64,000 nt of DNA, taken from the NCBI GenBank assembly GCA_011032825.1, contig JAADJZ010000019.1:248001-312000 (forward strand), given 5' to 3'. Below are positions 46,313-57,264 of this stretch, in pieces. The notes beneath the pieces are model-generated. The model did no database searches. It was not told the origin of the DNA and worked only from the letters and a program-made list of their open reading frames with translations. The DNA is from Massariosphaeria phaeospora (taxonomy: Eukaryota; Ascomycota; Dothideomycetes; Pleosporales). Each line of letters starts with the position of its first letter. Positions within the stretch are counted from its first letter, which is position 1. The position numbers and the translations under genes are program-made.

Positions 46313-47774
46313 TCAATCATCGTAGAATTCATCTTCATCATCGTAATCGGCGAGTTGTTCAAAGTTGACCTTGTAGCGGAGGATGGCACCGATACCACCA
46401 AAGCCCTTGACGAATTGATTGCCCTCGGACGAGCGATCGGAGACGAACTCCAGGGTGGCTCCGAAGTCCCGGAACTTCTCAGCAAGCCACTCGAGGAAAG
46501 GAATCTGCTCAACTACTTCCATCTCTTGGCCAGTCTCCTTGTCCATGAAAAGCGAACGGTCGGCTTCTTGTGTTTTGTTAGTATGCAGAATGATGTCTGA
46601 GCCCTCAGAGCTCTTCAGCGTCCAGCGGGCGATTTCCAGATTTTCATACACGATCAGAATCTCGGCAGCACCAAGCTCCATGGCTTTCAAGGTATCCTCG
46701 ATACCGTAGCAGACCTTGCCCGAGTCCTGAGAGATCTCATCAAAGTATTTGTTGATGAGCTTCTTCTCTTGGATAAACTTGACGTTACTGAGGGTCTCGG
46801 ACGAAAGCTCAATGGCCTGGTTGAAGCCGTTCTCGCCTCCATAGGACACGTCGACGACCTTGATGACTTTGCCCTGCAGACGCTGGTCAAACATGTCCGA
46901 CTGGTTCAAATCGTTCTTGAAGTCAGCGGAACCAGCCAAAATGAGTCCGGCCACGTTGACCTTGTCGTTGGTGATGAAGTTCTGTACAGCCAACTCGGCC
47001 ACCTTCCGAACGTAATTGTGGCGCTTCTCCTCTCGAAGACGAGCGAAACGCAGCGCTGACTGCCCACCACGGCCGTGCTTCTTGGGCAGATCGACCGAGA
47101 ACCTGAAGCTATCAGAACTGGTACCGGTATTCATATAAGTCACTCACTTGTGCACGACGTCGCGGGTATTGCCAGAGAGGGTGCCGAACAGAGCTCCGTT
47201 TCCATCCATGATGATAAAACCGAACTTCTGGTCGGACTCCAGCAGCTCGCTCAGTGCCTCGGTGTGGAACTTGTTGTCGCACAGGTACAGCGACGTGTTG
47301 ATGGGCTTGAAGGGCTCGAAGTCGATGTTGATCCTGCGCTCTTTGCCTTCAGAGGTGATGATTTCACCGCAGTAGATGACAAGGCCATTGGGCGGGACTT
47401 TGGAGTAAAGTTTCAGCCGCTGCTGGGTTGAAGTAATAGCCGAGAGCACGGAGAGGCGATTGACGCGAGACTTGATGTTGGAGGCGGTGCCCTATACACA
47501 GTATCAGCTTGGACTCGTCTTTCCGTATCGGTCCCGACGCACAAATTCTTCAGCTAACATCTTGGCGGCGCGCGAGACCTGGTCCTTCGGCGCTGTTCAC
47601 AGTCAGTCGGGCTGAGTGCGGGCGGGTGAAGCGAGTGTTCATACGGATGATGAGCGAGATCATGCTGGTGCCATTGCCGCGGGCGGCCTCGAGGCGTTTG
47701 ATCAGCTTCTTGACCTTCCAGATCTCAATGTTCTTCTCGGCCTCAGTGCCCTGTCCTTGGGGCGGGGCTGACAT
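46313..47774 (-). CDS. SUP45: Eukaryotic peptide chain release factor 1 (eRF1)
   Basis: Minus-strand exons 47774-47645, 47592-47543, 47491-47148 and 47102-46313, 437 residues, the exact usual size. eRF1 recognises all three stop codons in the ribosomal A site and triggers peptidyl-tRNA hydrolysis with eRF3. The N domain has TASNIKS (NIKS at 65-68) and YLCDNKF (the YxCxxxF motif); the M domain has GRGGQ (GGQ at 187-189), the catalytic tip; the C domain includes [29 protein letters not shown] and ends in an acidic tail ([11 protein letters not shown]) used for eRF3 binding. All splice junctions recover conserved residues: IIPPKDQ, EEFGTASN and [11 protein letters not shown]. The start at 47774 fits the family. 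Confidence 0.97.
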
Positions 47775-48621
47775 GGCGGCGACGGTGCTGGGTGTCGGCC
47801 AGGCGGGGTGAGAATTTTCGGCGGGCGGGAGGGGCAGGCAGGGACAAAACCCTAGAACGTGGGTGGGGGAGGTGCGATCCGAGAAAGCTGGCAAGGAAGC
47901 GCCTTCCCTGGGAGTATATGTGTGAGGGAGAGAAGAGTCACCGGCTGTGCCGTGAATGGCGTGGAGGAAGCCTAGTCCGAGGTGGATTCTGTGCCTTGTG
48001 CGGGTGCCGAGTGTGACGCTGCCGCTGCCGCTGCCTGTTGCGGTTGCGGCCTCAGCTTGCTGCCTCGCCACTCCCCATTTGCTCGCTTGCGGGGTCTCTC
48101 ACAGCCAATCAGTGGCGCCGCCACCCGCCGCTCACCGCCCTGGCAGAATTCGCTGCCGATGCGCCTAGGTAAGTCTAGCTTCCTACGAGCCCTAGAGCTA
48201 GAGCTACTCCGTACATAGGCAATGCCTAGGATGCTGGATACAATGGGGTTTTGTAAAGACAGGAGTAGGATGTCTTCGTATTGCTGAAAACCAGTGGGCT
48301 GGCAAGAGGATGCAGTTTTTATACATGTCAGCAATGAATTATGTCAGCGGGGTGGCGGCGTCGAGCATCATGCACCTACCCGACGAGCGTGCGGGGGGCC
48401 CACCTTCCCTCGTGATTGCCATTCTACTATCTCCGCGAAAATGTCTTCACTTCACCATCAACTGCCCCTAGCGCCTGCTACTGCCTACACTGCAGCATCC
48501 CTATCGTTTCCCCTCCCCTGTCCGGGACCCCAACTGGGCCGCACGCCGAACGCCTCTCGAACCGGCTCCCGACGATACTCCTGGGCAAGCAACAGCTAGC
48601 GCAAGAGGCTTGATCGACATC
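47775..48621. promoter_or_regulatory. Divergent promoter, eRF1 / vacuolar amino acid transporter
   Basis: 847 bp between divergent starts. Around 48060-48120 there are CCGCC-rich and CCAATC elements. No gene seen. Confidence 0.45.
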
Positions 48622-50711
48622 ATGGACATCAGAGGCAAACAGCCATCCACCTGGGACCAGTACGACGGCGTGCACAGAGGCTCCGTCGACTCGACCGAGA
48701 GTCGTGTGCACTGGGACGAGCTGGAGCGACGACCCAGCGGAGAGAGCGGCAATACCACCGGCGGCTCGCCTTCCAGACATGGTGACCTACGGCGGCGACG
48801 GTAAGCAGTCTGTGGGGTGTGACACTCAATGGCCAATCAAGCCTCTGGCTAACTCGCCATCAAGGTCCTCCATGTCGATGCGGGTACGCGCACTGGGTGA
48901 TGCTGGCGGACCGAACAGCATAAACAACTTTGCGCGATCCTGGCAGCGCGCCGCTGGCTTCGTCGAGATCCGGCCTGTCCGACCGAGCTTCCGCGTTGAT
49001 GCGCCCGACGGCGACGAGCGAGAAGAGTTTCCCCGCGCAGGGCTGTCCACTACGGACCAGCGGTCCCTCCTGCGACAGGCTCTACAACACGACGAAAGGC
49101 ACCACTCGGACACCGCCATCCAGGACGAGGAGCAGGGTGAAGCAACCGAGGAATCGAATCTACTCCCGACAAGCGTGGAACAGCGACTAGGAGAGACCCG
49201 GACGCACCGAGATGAAAGCATATTCACAATTGAGCCATCGTTAGCATCGCCCTTCGGTGGAAGCTACGGCACGTCCTATGGTAGTCTCTCCGCTCATGTC
49301 AACGAGTCCTCGATGCGCCATGCTGGACGGCTGTTCACGGAGCAGCAGATGAAAGGGGTTACAGTGCCAGAGCAACAGCGGGAGCCGCTGCTCGTCAAAC
49401 AAATTGAAGAAGACGGCAAGATAATAAACGTTGTCGTCGGCCAGTCCACACTCCCACAGACCGTCTTCAACTCAGTCAATGTGCTCGTTGGTATTGGGCT
49501 GCTAGCCTTACCATTGGCGCTCAAGTACTCTGGGTTGGTCTTCGGGTTAACATTCCTAGCATTCTCGGCGGTGACAACCGCATACACAGCCAAATTGCTT
49601 GCCAAATGTCTCGACGTAGACAGTTCTCTGATCACCTTTGCCGATCTCGCCTATGTCGCCTTCGGTACCCGCGCGCGAGTTGCTGTGAGTATTCTGTTTT
49701 CGCTTGAGCTTTTGGCCGCCTGTGTTGCACTCGTGGTCCTTTTTGCCGACAGCATGGACGATCTGGTCCCTGGTTGGGATGTCCTCACGTGGAAGATAGT
49801 CTGTGGCGTCATCCTAATACCCTTGGGATTTCTCCCCTTGCGATTGCTCTCGTTCACCTCTATCCTAGGTGTAATGTCCTGTTTTGGCAGTAAGTAGACT
49901 CAACACCAATCCGCCTTCACGATCTGACCCAATCGTAGTTTTGATAGCTGTCTGGACCGATGGCTTCTTCAAGCCAGATTCACCCGGGTCCCTCCGCCAG
50001 CCGGCAACTCAACACCTTTTTCCGGCGAATTGGCTAACTCTCCCGCTCTCGCTCGGCCTGCTGATGTCGCCTTGGGGAGGTCACTCGGTATTCCCCAACA
50101 TCTACCGCGATATGCGTCATCCGTACAAGTACCGCAAGGCAGTTGATATTACGTATATCTTCACCTTTCTGATCGATGTTGGGATGGCATGTGCCGGAAT
50201 TCTCATGTTCGGCGATAGTGTTCGGGACGAAATCACTGGCAACATCCTACTCACCAAAGGGTACCCCAAGGGAATATCGGTCTTCATCGCCATCTGCATC
50301 GCCATCATCCCGCTCACCAAGATCCCCCTCAATGCACGACCTATAATCTCCACACTCGAAATCGTCCTCGGGCTAGACACACGATCCATGGCCGTAGCAT
50401 CGTCTCTCAACGGCATGTCCGGCCTAAACCGAGGCATCTTCAAATTCCTCCTACGCATCTTCACAATCGCAATGTTCGTTGTCATTGCCATCATCTTCCC
50501 GTCCTTCGACCGCATCATGACCCTGCTTGGCAGTGTAGCGTGCTTCTCCATCTGCATCATCCTGCCGCTCGCATTCCACCTGAAGCTCTTTGGCAAAGAG
50601 CTTGGAAAGACGGAGAAGACGATGAACTGGATATTGATTGTCGTGAGTAGCATCATGGCAGTTGTCAGCACCGTCTTTGCGTGTATACCCAAGGAGCTGA
50701 TTGGTGCGTGA
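48622..50711 (+). CDS. AVT1-like vacuolar amino acid transporter (AAAP family)
   Basis: Exons 48622-48800, 48865-49889 and 49939-50711, 658 residues. A polar, Ser/Arg-rich cytosolic N-terminus of about 260 residues precedes eleven hydrophobic segments. The first membrane block reads TLPQTVFNSVNVLVGIGLLALPLALKYSG, the signature of the amino acid/auxin permease family and of yeast Avt1-type proteins. Later blocks include ITFADLAYVAFG, SPWGGHSVFPNIYRDM, YIFTFLIDVGMACAGILMFG and IPLTKIPLNARPI. Avt1 relatives import neutral amino acids into the vacuole by proton antiport. Splicing of intron 2 (GTAAGT) recovers SCFGILIAVWTDGFF. The substrate is inferred only from family. Confidence 0.92.
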
Positions 50712-51285
50712 TTACCACAAAACTAGACTCGGGCAATCCTCTTGACAGTGTAGGAGTTTCTAGCAAGAAGAATATAGTTTTACCTTGATCTTTACAAAGC
50801 CCTGGTGTATATAGTATACTAAGTAATGTCTAAGGAGGGCTTGTGAAGGCGAGAGTGTACAAAGATAGGTTGCGGTCACGTAGATGCGCATAGCAGGGTG
50901 ACAGTGGGACATTGCGGGCGCTTTCTTCTTGTGCATTTAGATGGACTTTGATGTTGCAAGTGGCTCTATACCGAATAGTAATCTACCGCTTTCCATCTAT
51001 ACACTTGCAACCTGAATCCACCTACTACTTGATCCTCGTGAACTGTTAACGTTGGGTGGTGGAGCTCAGCTGACTAACCCACCACCGTGGACCACACCCG
51101 TCGGCGAAACCCCAACCGCAAACCTCCGACCCATCCCATAATTTCTCAAGCCAGACCAGGCCAGCATACGCTTCTACTGTACTCGATCGCCCCATCCACG
51201 CACCAAACCGAGCGGAATCGAACCGGACCGAACACAGCCAGCCCAACCCAATCCAACCTCTTGACTCCCAGAAGTAGCGGCAGTA
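50712..51285. other. Spacer, 574 bp, with TIM8 promoter
   Basis: Transporter 3' end and the upstream region of TIM8. No gene seen. Confidence 0.5.
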
Positions 51286-51701
51286 ATGGACTTCTCCGGC
51301 GACGCGGGCTCGAGCCTCGGCAACGCCGACCTCTCCAAGCTCAGCGACCGCGACAAGCAGGAACTGCAGCAGTTTGTCATAAACGAGAGCCAGAGGGCGC
51401 GGATCCAGTCGTGTGCGTTCTACCTCGTCTACTCTACTCTTCTCTACTCTACATCCACGCCACCCTCCCTCCCTCTCAACTCTACCTACCTCGCCCACTC
51501 GCTCACCCACCCGCTAACACCTCTATCACAGCAATCCACTCCCTAACCGACATGTGCTTCCGCAAGTGCATATCCGCCGGCACGGTCAAGACGGGCAAGC
51601 TGGACGCGCGGTACGAGGAGCCATGTTTGCGGCAGTGCGTGGACCGGTTCTTGGATGCGAATATGGTGGTGGTGAAGGAGTTGGAGAGGTTGAGGCAGTA
51701 G
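51286..51701 (+). CDS. TIM8: Mitochondrial intermembrane-space chaperone Tim8
   Basis: Exons 51286-51412 and 51532-51701, 98 residues. Small Tim family: Tim8 pairs with Tim13 as a hexameric chaperone that escorts hydrophobic inner-membrane precursors such as Tim23 across the intermembrane space. The twin CX3C motifs are present: CFRKC (51-55) and CLRQC (74-78), the disulfide pairs made by Mia40. DKQELQQFVINESQRARIQSSIHSLTDMCF in the first helix and LDARYEEPC between the motifs are typical of Tim8 rather than Tim13. The 119-bp intron uses donor GTGCGT one base after the more obvious GTGTGC so that the frame and the residues SSIHSLT are preserved. Confidence 0.93.
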
Positions 51702-52129
51702 GAAATAACGGGGGGAGGGGTGCACGTGTATGATATAACGGGCTGGTGGGTTGAATGGCATGTACAATATGCGTGTGTATGCATAGAAGGGGTGGGCTTG
51801 GGTCGCAGAGCTGATATGGGTTATACATGGGGGTCAATACGAATGGAAAGGTCTCATCTCATCTCGCTGAGCATGAAAGTTCGCATGGGTGAAGTTTGCA
51901 TGGATATGGCTTCAAGGTACACATTGCATCCATATCAACGATATCAACGGGAGGTGATCAGCAGTCGCTTTTTGGGCTCAATCCGTAGATGGGCGCCATG
52001 GTGAAATTTGATTCATTCGAGTCGTCGTTGACTACATGCCCATGAACGCCATGCATACCGAATCCATTTTTCTTGACAGGTAGATATCCCAGACCCCGTC
52101 ATGCTGATACTTGCGCTAAACTGAATTCC
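51702..52129. other. Convergent spacer, TIM8 / RPL25
   Basis: 428 bp, 3' regions of both genes. No gene seen. Confidence 0.5.
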
Positions 52130-52989
52130 CTAGACAATAGCCAACTTCGTAGCCGCAATGTCCAGAGCATCAACGTCAGCCGTCAACCGTGCGAAAGCCT
52201 TCTTCGATCCGTCGGGCCGGATGAGTGTGTTGATCTGTATTTCAAGTCAGAAACTGAATGCGACAGCGTATGGTGTCTAGGGTCGCTTGCCTTGACGCAG
52301 TCTACGTCGTACTGCTTCTTGAGCGCATTGGCGATTTGGCGCTTGTTGGCCTTGACGTTGACGATGAAGACGAGTGTGTTGTTCTCCTCAATCTTCTTCA
52401 TAGCCGACTCGGTGTTCAACGGGTGGATGAGGATCTTCTCGGCATCGAGCCTGGGCTGGTGAGGGATCGAGTGGCGGGGGTACTTGGGAGTTCGGCTTTG
52501 TATGCACCGTTAGCAAAACGTCTCCTTCATCTGAGATTGTACAGAAAGGTATTGGTACTCACGACAGCTCGAGCGTCTTCGGGCGACGGAACGTGGTCGA
52601 CTTCCTGATCTTCCGGACCTTATTCGAGTTCACCTGACTCTCGTTAATGAGTGTTCATACGAGAAGCCAGGCGGTCAGAGATGAGGTTCTGACACGACTT
52701 GTAGGTCTTTATGGGGGTCTTACGCCCTTGAGCGCCGCCTTTGCAGCCGCATTGGCTTTCTTCTGGGGCTTCGGGCCTACATGCTGTTAGTAATGATTCC
52801 ACAGACGATTCTATGCTCGGGTAGGACTGCGGGCGGTTGTTTGCGCTCGCTCGCTCGCTCAACCAAATGATTTATCCTGTGTTGGTTGACCACAAGAGCG
52901 TATTCGGCATAGCGCAGCGAGCTGAAAGAACTCAACGTCCAGTATGGAGAATTGCAGTACGCACCCTTCGTGTTTCCTTTTGGCGGCAT
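52130..52989 (-). CDS. RPL25: 60S ribosomal protein uL23 (L25/L23a)
   Basis: Minus-strand exons 52989-52965, 52776-52724, 52633-52563, 52495-52291 and 52234-52130, 152 residues. uL23 sits at the exit of the peptide tunnel and docks SRP and chaperones. A short Lys/Ala-rich N-terminus ([20 protein letters not shown]) is followed by [59 protein letters not shown] and, across the last intron, [20 protein letters not shown]. Four introns in a 459-bp coding sequence is dense, as for many fungal ribosomal-protein genes. The last intron starts GCAAGC, a GC donor. The gene is divergent from BMT2 with only 206 bp between starts. Confidence 0.95.
52235..52290 (-). other. GC-AG intron in RPL25
   Basis: 56-bp intron on the minus strand running from GCAAGC to TACAG. 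There is no GT donor nearby that would join DVDCVK to [10 protein letters not shown], which is highly conserved in uL23. Confidence 0.85.
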
Positions 52990-53195
52990 GGCGATGGTCG
53001 AGGGTGTCGTTGTCGGAGTTGGAGAGGGAGATGCAAAGTCGAAAGTTCGCGACAACGATTGTGTGGTGCCTCGCTAAAGACTCCCGATCGGTCTAGCGCC
53101 AAAACACCAAACCCTTGGCGCTATCCGTTTTGCTCTTTGCCTCATGTAGGTATCCATGGTTGTGACCCCCGGACGACACCTCGCACGGGGTCACT
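52990..53195. promoter_or_regulatory. Compact divergent promoter RPL25 / BMT2
   Basis: Only 206 bp separate the start codons of a ribosomal protein gene and an rRNA methyltransferase gene. Both serve 60S biogenesis, so shared control is plausible. Confidence 0.5.
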
Positions 53196-54077
53196 ATGGT
53201 CGTCAACAAGCGTACAAAATCTCTCTCACATGGTCGGCCTCCCCGGGCTCAAGTCCAAGAGCGTATGAGCTCTCAACAATCCCGCACTATCATTCGCACC
53301 CATCACCGATTACAGAAAGAGCATGCAGCGGCTATCAGAAAGGGAGACGTCGAGACCGCAGAGCGCGTCAGTGAGTCTATTGAAAAGAATGGCGGCTTGA
53401 AGGTGTACCAAGCAGCTAGCAAGCAGGGCCAGTCGAAGGATCGCGGTGGAGATTCGAGCAGAGTCTTGGTAGAATGGTTGCAACAGGCCAAATTGCTGGG
53501 GCCGAAAGCTTCACATTCAGAAGAGGGGTCTGGCGGACATGTAGCACCGTATCGATTGCTAGAAGTCGGAGCCCTATCGACCACGAACGAGATCTCGCAA
53601 TATCCACAAACTATCCACGTCACACGCATCGACCTCAACAGCCAAGGGCCCGGCATCCAGAAACAGGACTTCATGGAACGGCCGCTACCAACAACAAGCG
53701 CCGATCAATTTGACATTGTTTCTCTTTCCTTGGTGCTAAATTATGTCCCAGATCCCGTGGGACGCGGCGAGATGCTGAAACGCATTGCCCAATTCCTACG
53801 CAAACTTGAGGCTCCCCACTCCGGCACCAAACCAGTACTGCCAGCGCTATTCTTCGTCTTGCCGCTGCCCTGCGTCGAAAACTCACGGTACCTAGACGAG
53901 GAGCTGCTGTTACGCATCATGACGAACCTCGGCTTCGACTTAACGAACAACAAGGCCACTGCGAAGCTTTGTTATTACCTGTTCACGTCGACCGGTGAAG
54001 GGAACGGCGCTAAAACGGGAAAGAAGAGTGTGAGGCATGGGTCGGGTATGAATAATTTCTGCATTGTTGTGGAATGA
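53196..54077 (+). CDS. BMT2: 25S rRNA adenine-N1 methyltransferase Bmt2
   Basis: Single exon, 293 residues. Bmt2 is the nucleolar Rossmann-like enzyme that makes m1A in 25S rRNA (position 2142 in yeast). Visible blocks: a basic N-terminus (VVNKRTKSLSHGRPP), a helical region TIIRTHHRLQKEHAAA, the SAM-binding strand YRLLEVGALS, the acidic ribose-binding residue in VTRIDLNS, then QDFMERPLP, FDIVSLSLVLNYVPDP with the catalytic region, and a motif LFFVLPLPCVENSRYLDEE that is characteristic of this family. The ending FCIVVE closes the domain. Start chosen at 53196 for its basic Met-Val-Val-Asn-Lys N-terminus. Confidence 0.94.
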   Translation: MVVNKRTKSLSHGRPPRAQVQERMSSQQSRTIIRTHHRLQKEHAAAIRKGDVETAERVSESIEKNGGLKVYQAASKQGQSKDRGGDSSRVLVEWLQQAKLLGPKASHSEEGSGGHVAPYRLLEVGALSTTNEISQYPQTIHVTRIDLNSQGPGIQKQDFMERPLPTTSADQFDIVSLSLVLNYVPDPVGRGEMLKRIAQFLRKLEAPHSGTKPVLPALFFVLPLPCVENSRYLDEELLLRIMTNLGFDLTNNKATAKLCYYLFTSTGEGNGAKTGKKSVRHGSGMNNFCIVVE

Positions 54078-55500
54078 AGATTGCGAACAACTGTAGCACT
54101 CTTCGTTAGCAATAAGTCCGGTTCTCGCACAGGATGGATACTTCCGCCCTCTGACTCATAGTCTGCACAGCTCATCTCAGCCAACCTAGCCCAGTCCCAA
54201 CAGCATCTCTCATATTTATGGCCGGCGCACAAGAATCGAACTTGGGTCTTCCTCGGAAAATGAGGGTATCTTGCCACTAGACGACACCGACGTATTGCAG
54301 AGAGATGCTGATGAAAGCTGGGTGGTACCACCGTTGTGCTAGCAGTCCACAGACGAGTCTGCAGACTAGGAAACGCGATGGATCGAGATAGTTGTGTGGC
54401 GATACAAAGAATGCGTCTGCATGTCGGAATTTTGATATTGATCGCGAGAATGTGTGAAATTGGTTGTGGACAGCAGAAGCGGGGTTGAGGTTCGGAAGGA
54501 GGCCAAGGCTGTGCGTTGTAAGCGAGGCGACACAAACCCGTCAACTCAAAACTGACCGCATCTTCTTCCCCTCGGGGCTCTCCGCTTTCGCAGCGCACGA
54601 CAGGGAAACTTAATCATAATAACACACCACCCGTCAGCGTCAGTGTTGTGTGATGAGATATGATGTGCTGATGAAAGAGTTAGAAGCTCCTGGGCAGCCC
54701 CCTAGCTGATCCGGCTTCGGCTTCGGTATTATAATTGACCGTCGAGTGTATGGCCAATCATATCTTCCACGCCTTATCCATGATTCATCTCGGCGACGTT
54801 TGATCGACGTCTGGCTTGCCCATCAATCTCGGATGCCGGAGGCTCGTCCATCTATGAATCTATCAGCTTGTTTTTCGTGAGACCTTTGCAATTACTCCCA
54901 AGCACGCGGGGAGTACAAGATTCCCGGATTCAGAGTGTCTCGTCGCGTTCGGCTTGATGATTCGGGCTGGGACAAGAATCGCGATTGGGACATGGACGGG
55001 CACGCGTCTGGGGCGAAATAGGTGCTTTTCCACATAAGACACGCTATGGTGGGTTCCGCGATGGCTGGACTCTGTGGCGTCACACTGGCGTTCGCGTCTT
55101 TTGTCGACCAGTGGATCTACCCGTGGTGATGGTGTGTTTTTGCTGGTCAATTTGTTGTTTCGTCGGCGGCAGGGGCTGATGCTGTGAGCGGCTAACTCCA
55201 CTTGGGTTCCCTTATAATCTCCACATGTGGCGGCACAGGAAATGGTCCACCTGCTGGGAGGTATTTATGACTACATAAACCGGTGTCCACTCTTGTTGAT
55301 CTTTTTCTTCTCAAGTCGATCTTCTTCATCACTCACTCTCGTTCATTCTCGCGCAGGCTAGGAGCTGGTAGCTTCATTACATTCTCTCTTTATTACTCGT
55401 TACAACAGAGTCATCGACTCGTCCATTCTCTACAGACGTCTTCCACTTCATACGATCATCTTTCAAATCTAAACTTTACTCAAAAGCATACCGGGCCATT
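54078..55500. other. Spacer, 1.4 kb, with one tRNA-like sequence
   Basis: No protein gene supported. It contains the tRNA-like element at 54221-54290 and, toward the right end, the pyrimidine-rich leader of the expansin-like gene (from about 55290). Confidence 0.45.
54221..54290 (-). tRNA. tRNA-like sequence, probably a pseudogene
   Basis: On the minus strand it begins TCGGTGT and ends GCGCCGG; these pair as a seven-base acceptor stem with several G-T wobbles. An A-box-like TCTAGTGGC and a B-box-like AGTTCGATTCT are present. The anticodon stem is imperfect (CCTC/GAGG, four pairs) and the T stem has a mismatch. The loop would put TTT in the anticodon place, but I do not trust this. No T-run terminator follows. 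Likely a decayed tRNA or a tRNA-derived element. Confidence 0.4.
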
Positions 55501-56612
55501 ATGATGAACTCAATACTTTGCATCCTACCCATTTTGGGTCTCGCCATGGCACAAAAGCCATGCACCCAGCAGACATACACCATCACTGCGACTGAAACTG
55601 AAACCGTGACACTACCGGCCGTCCCTTCCGACGCGGTGTCTTCCACTGTCTATATGAAGCCGTCTTCTGCGCCAATGTTCCCTTACCCCAACGGAACCGC
55701 CAACTACACCGTCCAGGTCCCAACTTCTTTCTCTACTATCGCATTCGTGCTACCCTCGTCCATTGCGGAACCAGAGGCACCGCCACCATCTTTCTACCTC
55801 AGCTCCTCGATCACTCAACCTAGGTCATCGGCCGCCATCCCTAGCTCAGAAGCTTATGCTACCCCCATGCCCTCGGACACCACTGCTCCCGGATACCCAA
55901 CTCTCCCCGTAGAGCCCATCCCCGTCGAAGCCAGCGCTCCGATCAGCAAAAAAGCTGTTAGTGCAAGCTCCGGAAAAGCGAGCTTCTATGGCGGCAATCT
56001 CGGCGGCGGCATGTGCTCCTTCACCGGCTACACCATCCCAGCAGGTACTTTCGGCGTCGCGCTCGCAGGCGTTAACTGGGCCGGCAGCGCAAACTGCGGC
56101 TCCTGCATTTCCATCAAAGGACCAGGCGGAAACTCCATCAAAGCCATGGTACGTACATACATGCCCAACCCCATTCTACACCCACTAATACTCCACCCCA
56201 GATCGTCGACCAATGCCCCTCCTGCCCCGTCGACCTCGACCTCTTCGAAGACGCCTTCGCCAAGCTCGCGCCCAAGAGCAAGGGCATAATCGACGTGTCG
56301 TGGACGCCCGTCCCCTGCGGCATCACCTCACCGCTTATCCTCCAGAACAAGTCCGGCACATCAAAATATTGGTTCAGCATGCAGGTCATGAACGCCAACG
56401 AGCCCGTCGCGAAACTTGAGGTCTCGACCGACGGCGGCAAGAGCTGGAAGGCGACCGCGCGCAAGGAGTACAACTTCTTCGAGAACTCGAGCGGGTTTGG
56501 CACCGATGCTGTCGATGTGCGGGTTACGAGCAGCAAGGGTGGTGTTGTGGTCGTCAAGAATGTGAGCATTAAGGAGAACAGCAAGACGACGGCCGGAGGG
56601 AACTTTGCGTAA
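55501..56612 (+). CDS. Secreted expansin-like protein (DPBB domain)
   Basis: Exons 55501-56148 and 56202-56612, 352 residues. It has a cleavable signal peptide (ILCILPILGLAMAQ, ending near residue 18). Residues 20-150 are Ser/Thr/Pro-rich, a likely O-glycosylated linker. From about 157 comes a double-psi beta-barrel: KASFYGGNLGGGMCSFTGYTIP, GVALAGVNW, CGSCISIKGPGG, then after the intron IVDQCPSCPVDLDLFEDAFAKLA. The C-terminal 90 residues resemble the expansin carbohydrate-binding domain (WFSMQVMNANEPV, KLEVSTDGGKSWKATARKEYNFFE). Such proteins loosen polysaccharide networks without hydrolysis. Expected location: outside the cell or wall-bound. Confidence 0.9.
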
Positions 56613-56949
56613 AAGCGAAGCAAGAGGTAGTAGAGGAGGGGCACTCTTTTCTGGCGCGGCGCGCAGTCTTTTGTGACGAGGGTTAGTTTGCATGCTCTCC
56701 GCGTGTGACGTCGCTTCGCTTCTTTGTATATATTAGCTGCCGCGGGCTTACTTTTCCGGGCACAAACTGTATGTCACTCCCAGTGGGATTCCTGGGATCC
56801 CAAAAATTTATATATTTTCGGCGAAGCAAGCATGTTTATTTGCGGACTATGTGAAACGCTGAATCTGGTTCGTGGTATGGACTCATGGTTTGATGTTCGA
56901 CTATGTACATTGCAGAGACTAAATATAGGTCCTCCACCCTTCGATCGCT

Positions 56950-56982
56950 TCTTCGTTCTGGTATTGAACTACACTGATGGGA
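56950..56982 (-). pseudogene. Decayed tRNA-like fragment
   Basis: TTCTGGTATTGAACTACACTG at about 56955 matches the 5' half (acceptor and D arm) of the two tRNA-like copies downstream, but the 3' half is no longer recognisable. Confidence 0.35.
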
Positions 56983-57075
56983 CAAACGAGAGTGCAGTAA
57001 GGAAGGGTAGGGTATAGTAGAGTGTGGTGAAGGGAGAAATATAGAGATGGGGACGGTAGGATGGGAAGGAAGGGT

Positions 57076-57190
57076 AACCACCAAAACTCTGTGAATATGG
57101 CCGGCGCGCAGGAATCGAACCTCGATCTCCCAATGTAAAGTAGGGGATTCTGCCATTGAACTACACCGACGAGTATAGAGTTTGGTGGTT
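57076..57190. repeat. Inverted-repeat unit 1 enclosing a tRNA-like sequence
   Basis: AACCACCAAAACTCT at 57076-57090 is the inverted complement (one extra A) of AGAGTTTGGTGGTT at 57177-57190. The arms enclose the tRNA-like copy at 57100-57169. Confidence 0.75.
57100..57169 (-). tRNA. tRNA-like sequence, copy in inverted-repeat unit 1
   Basis: Minus strand: acceptor TCGGTGT pairs with GCGCCGG, A-box-like TAGTTCAATGGC, and a perfect B box GGTTCGATTCC. Only part of the anticodon stem pairs and the T stem has two mismatches. Depending on register the anticodon would be TTA or TTT, so no amino acid is assigned. A TTTT run (57083-57086 on the plus strand as AAAA) lies 14 bases past the 3' end and falls inside the inverted-repeat arm; it could end Pol III transcription. 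Confidence 0.4.
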
Positions 57191-57264
57191 GAGGGGTAAA
57201 GTGCAGGTGGAAGGGGCGATGCAGGTATGTGAGGACGGGGACGGAAGAAGTGGAAAGAGATTGT

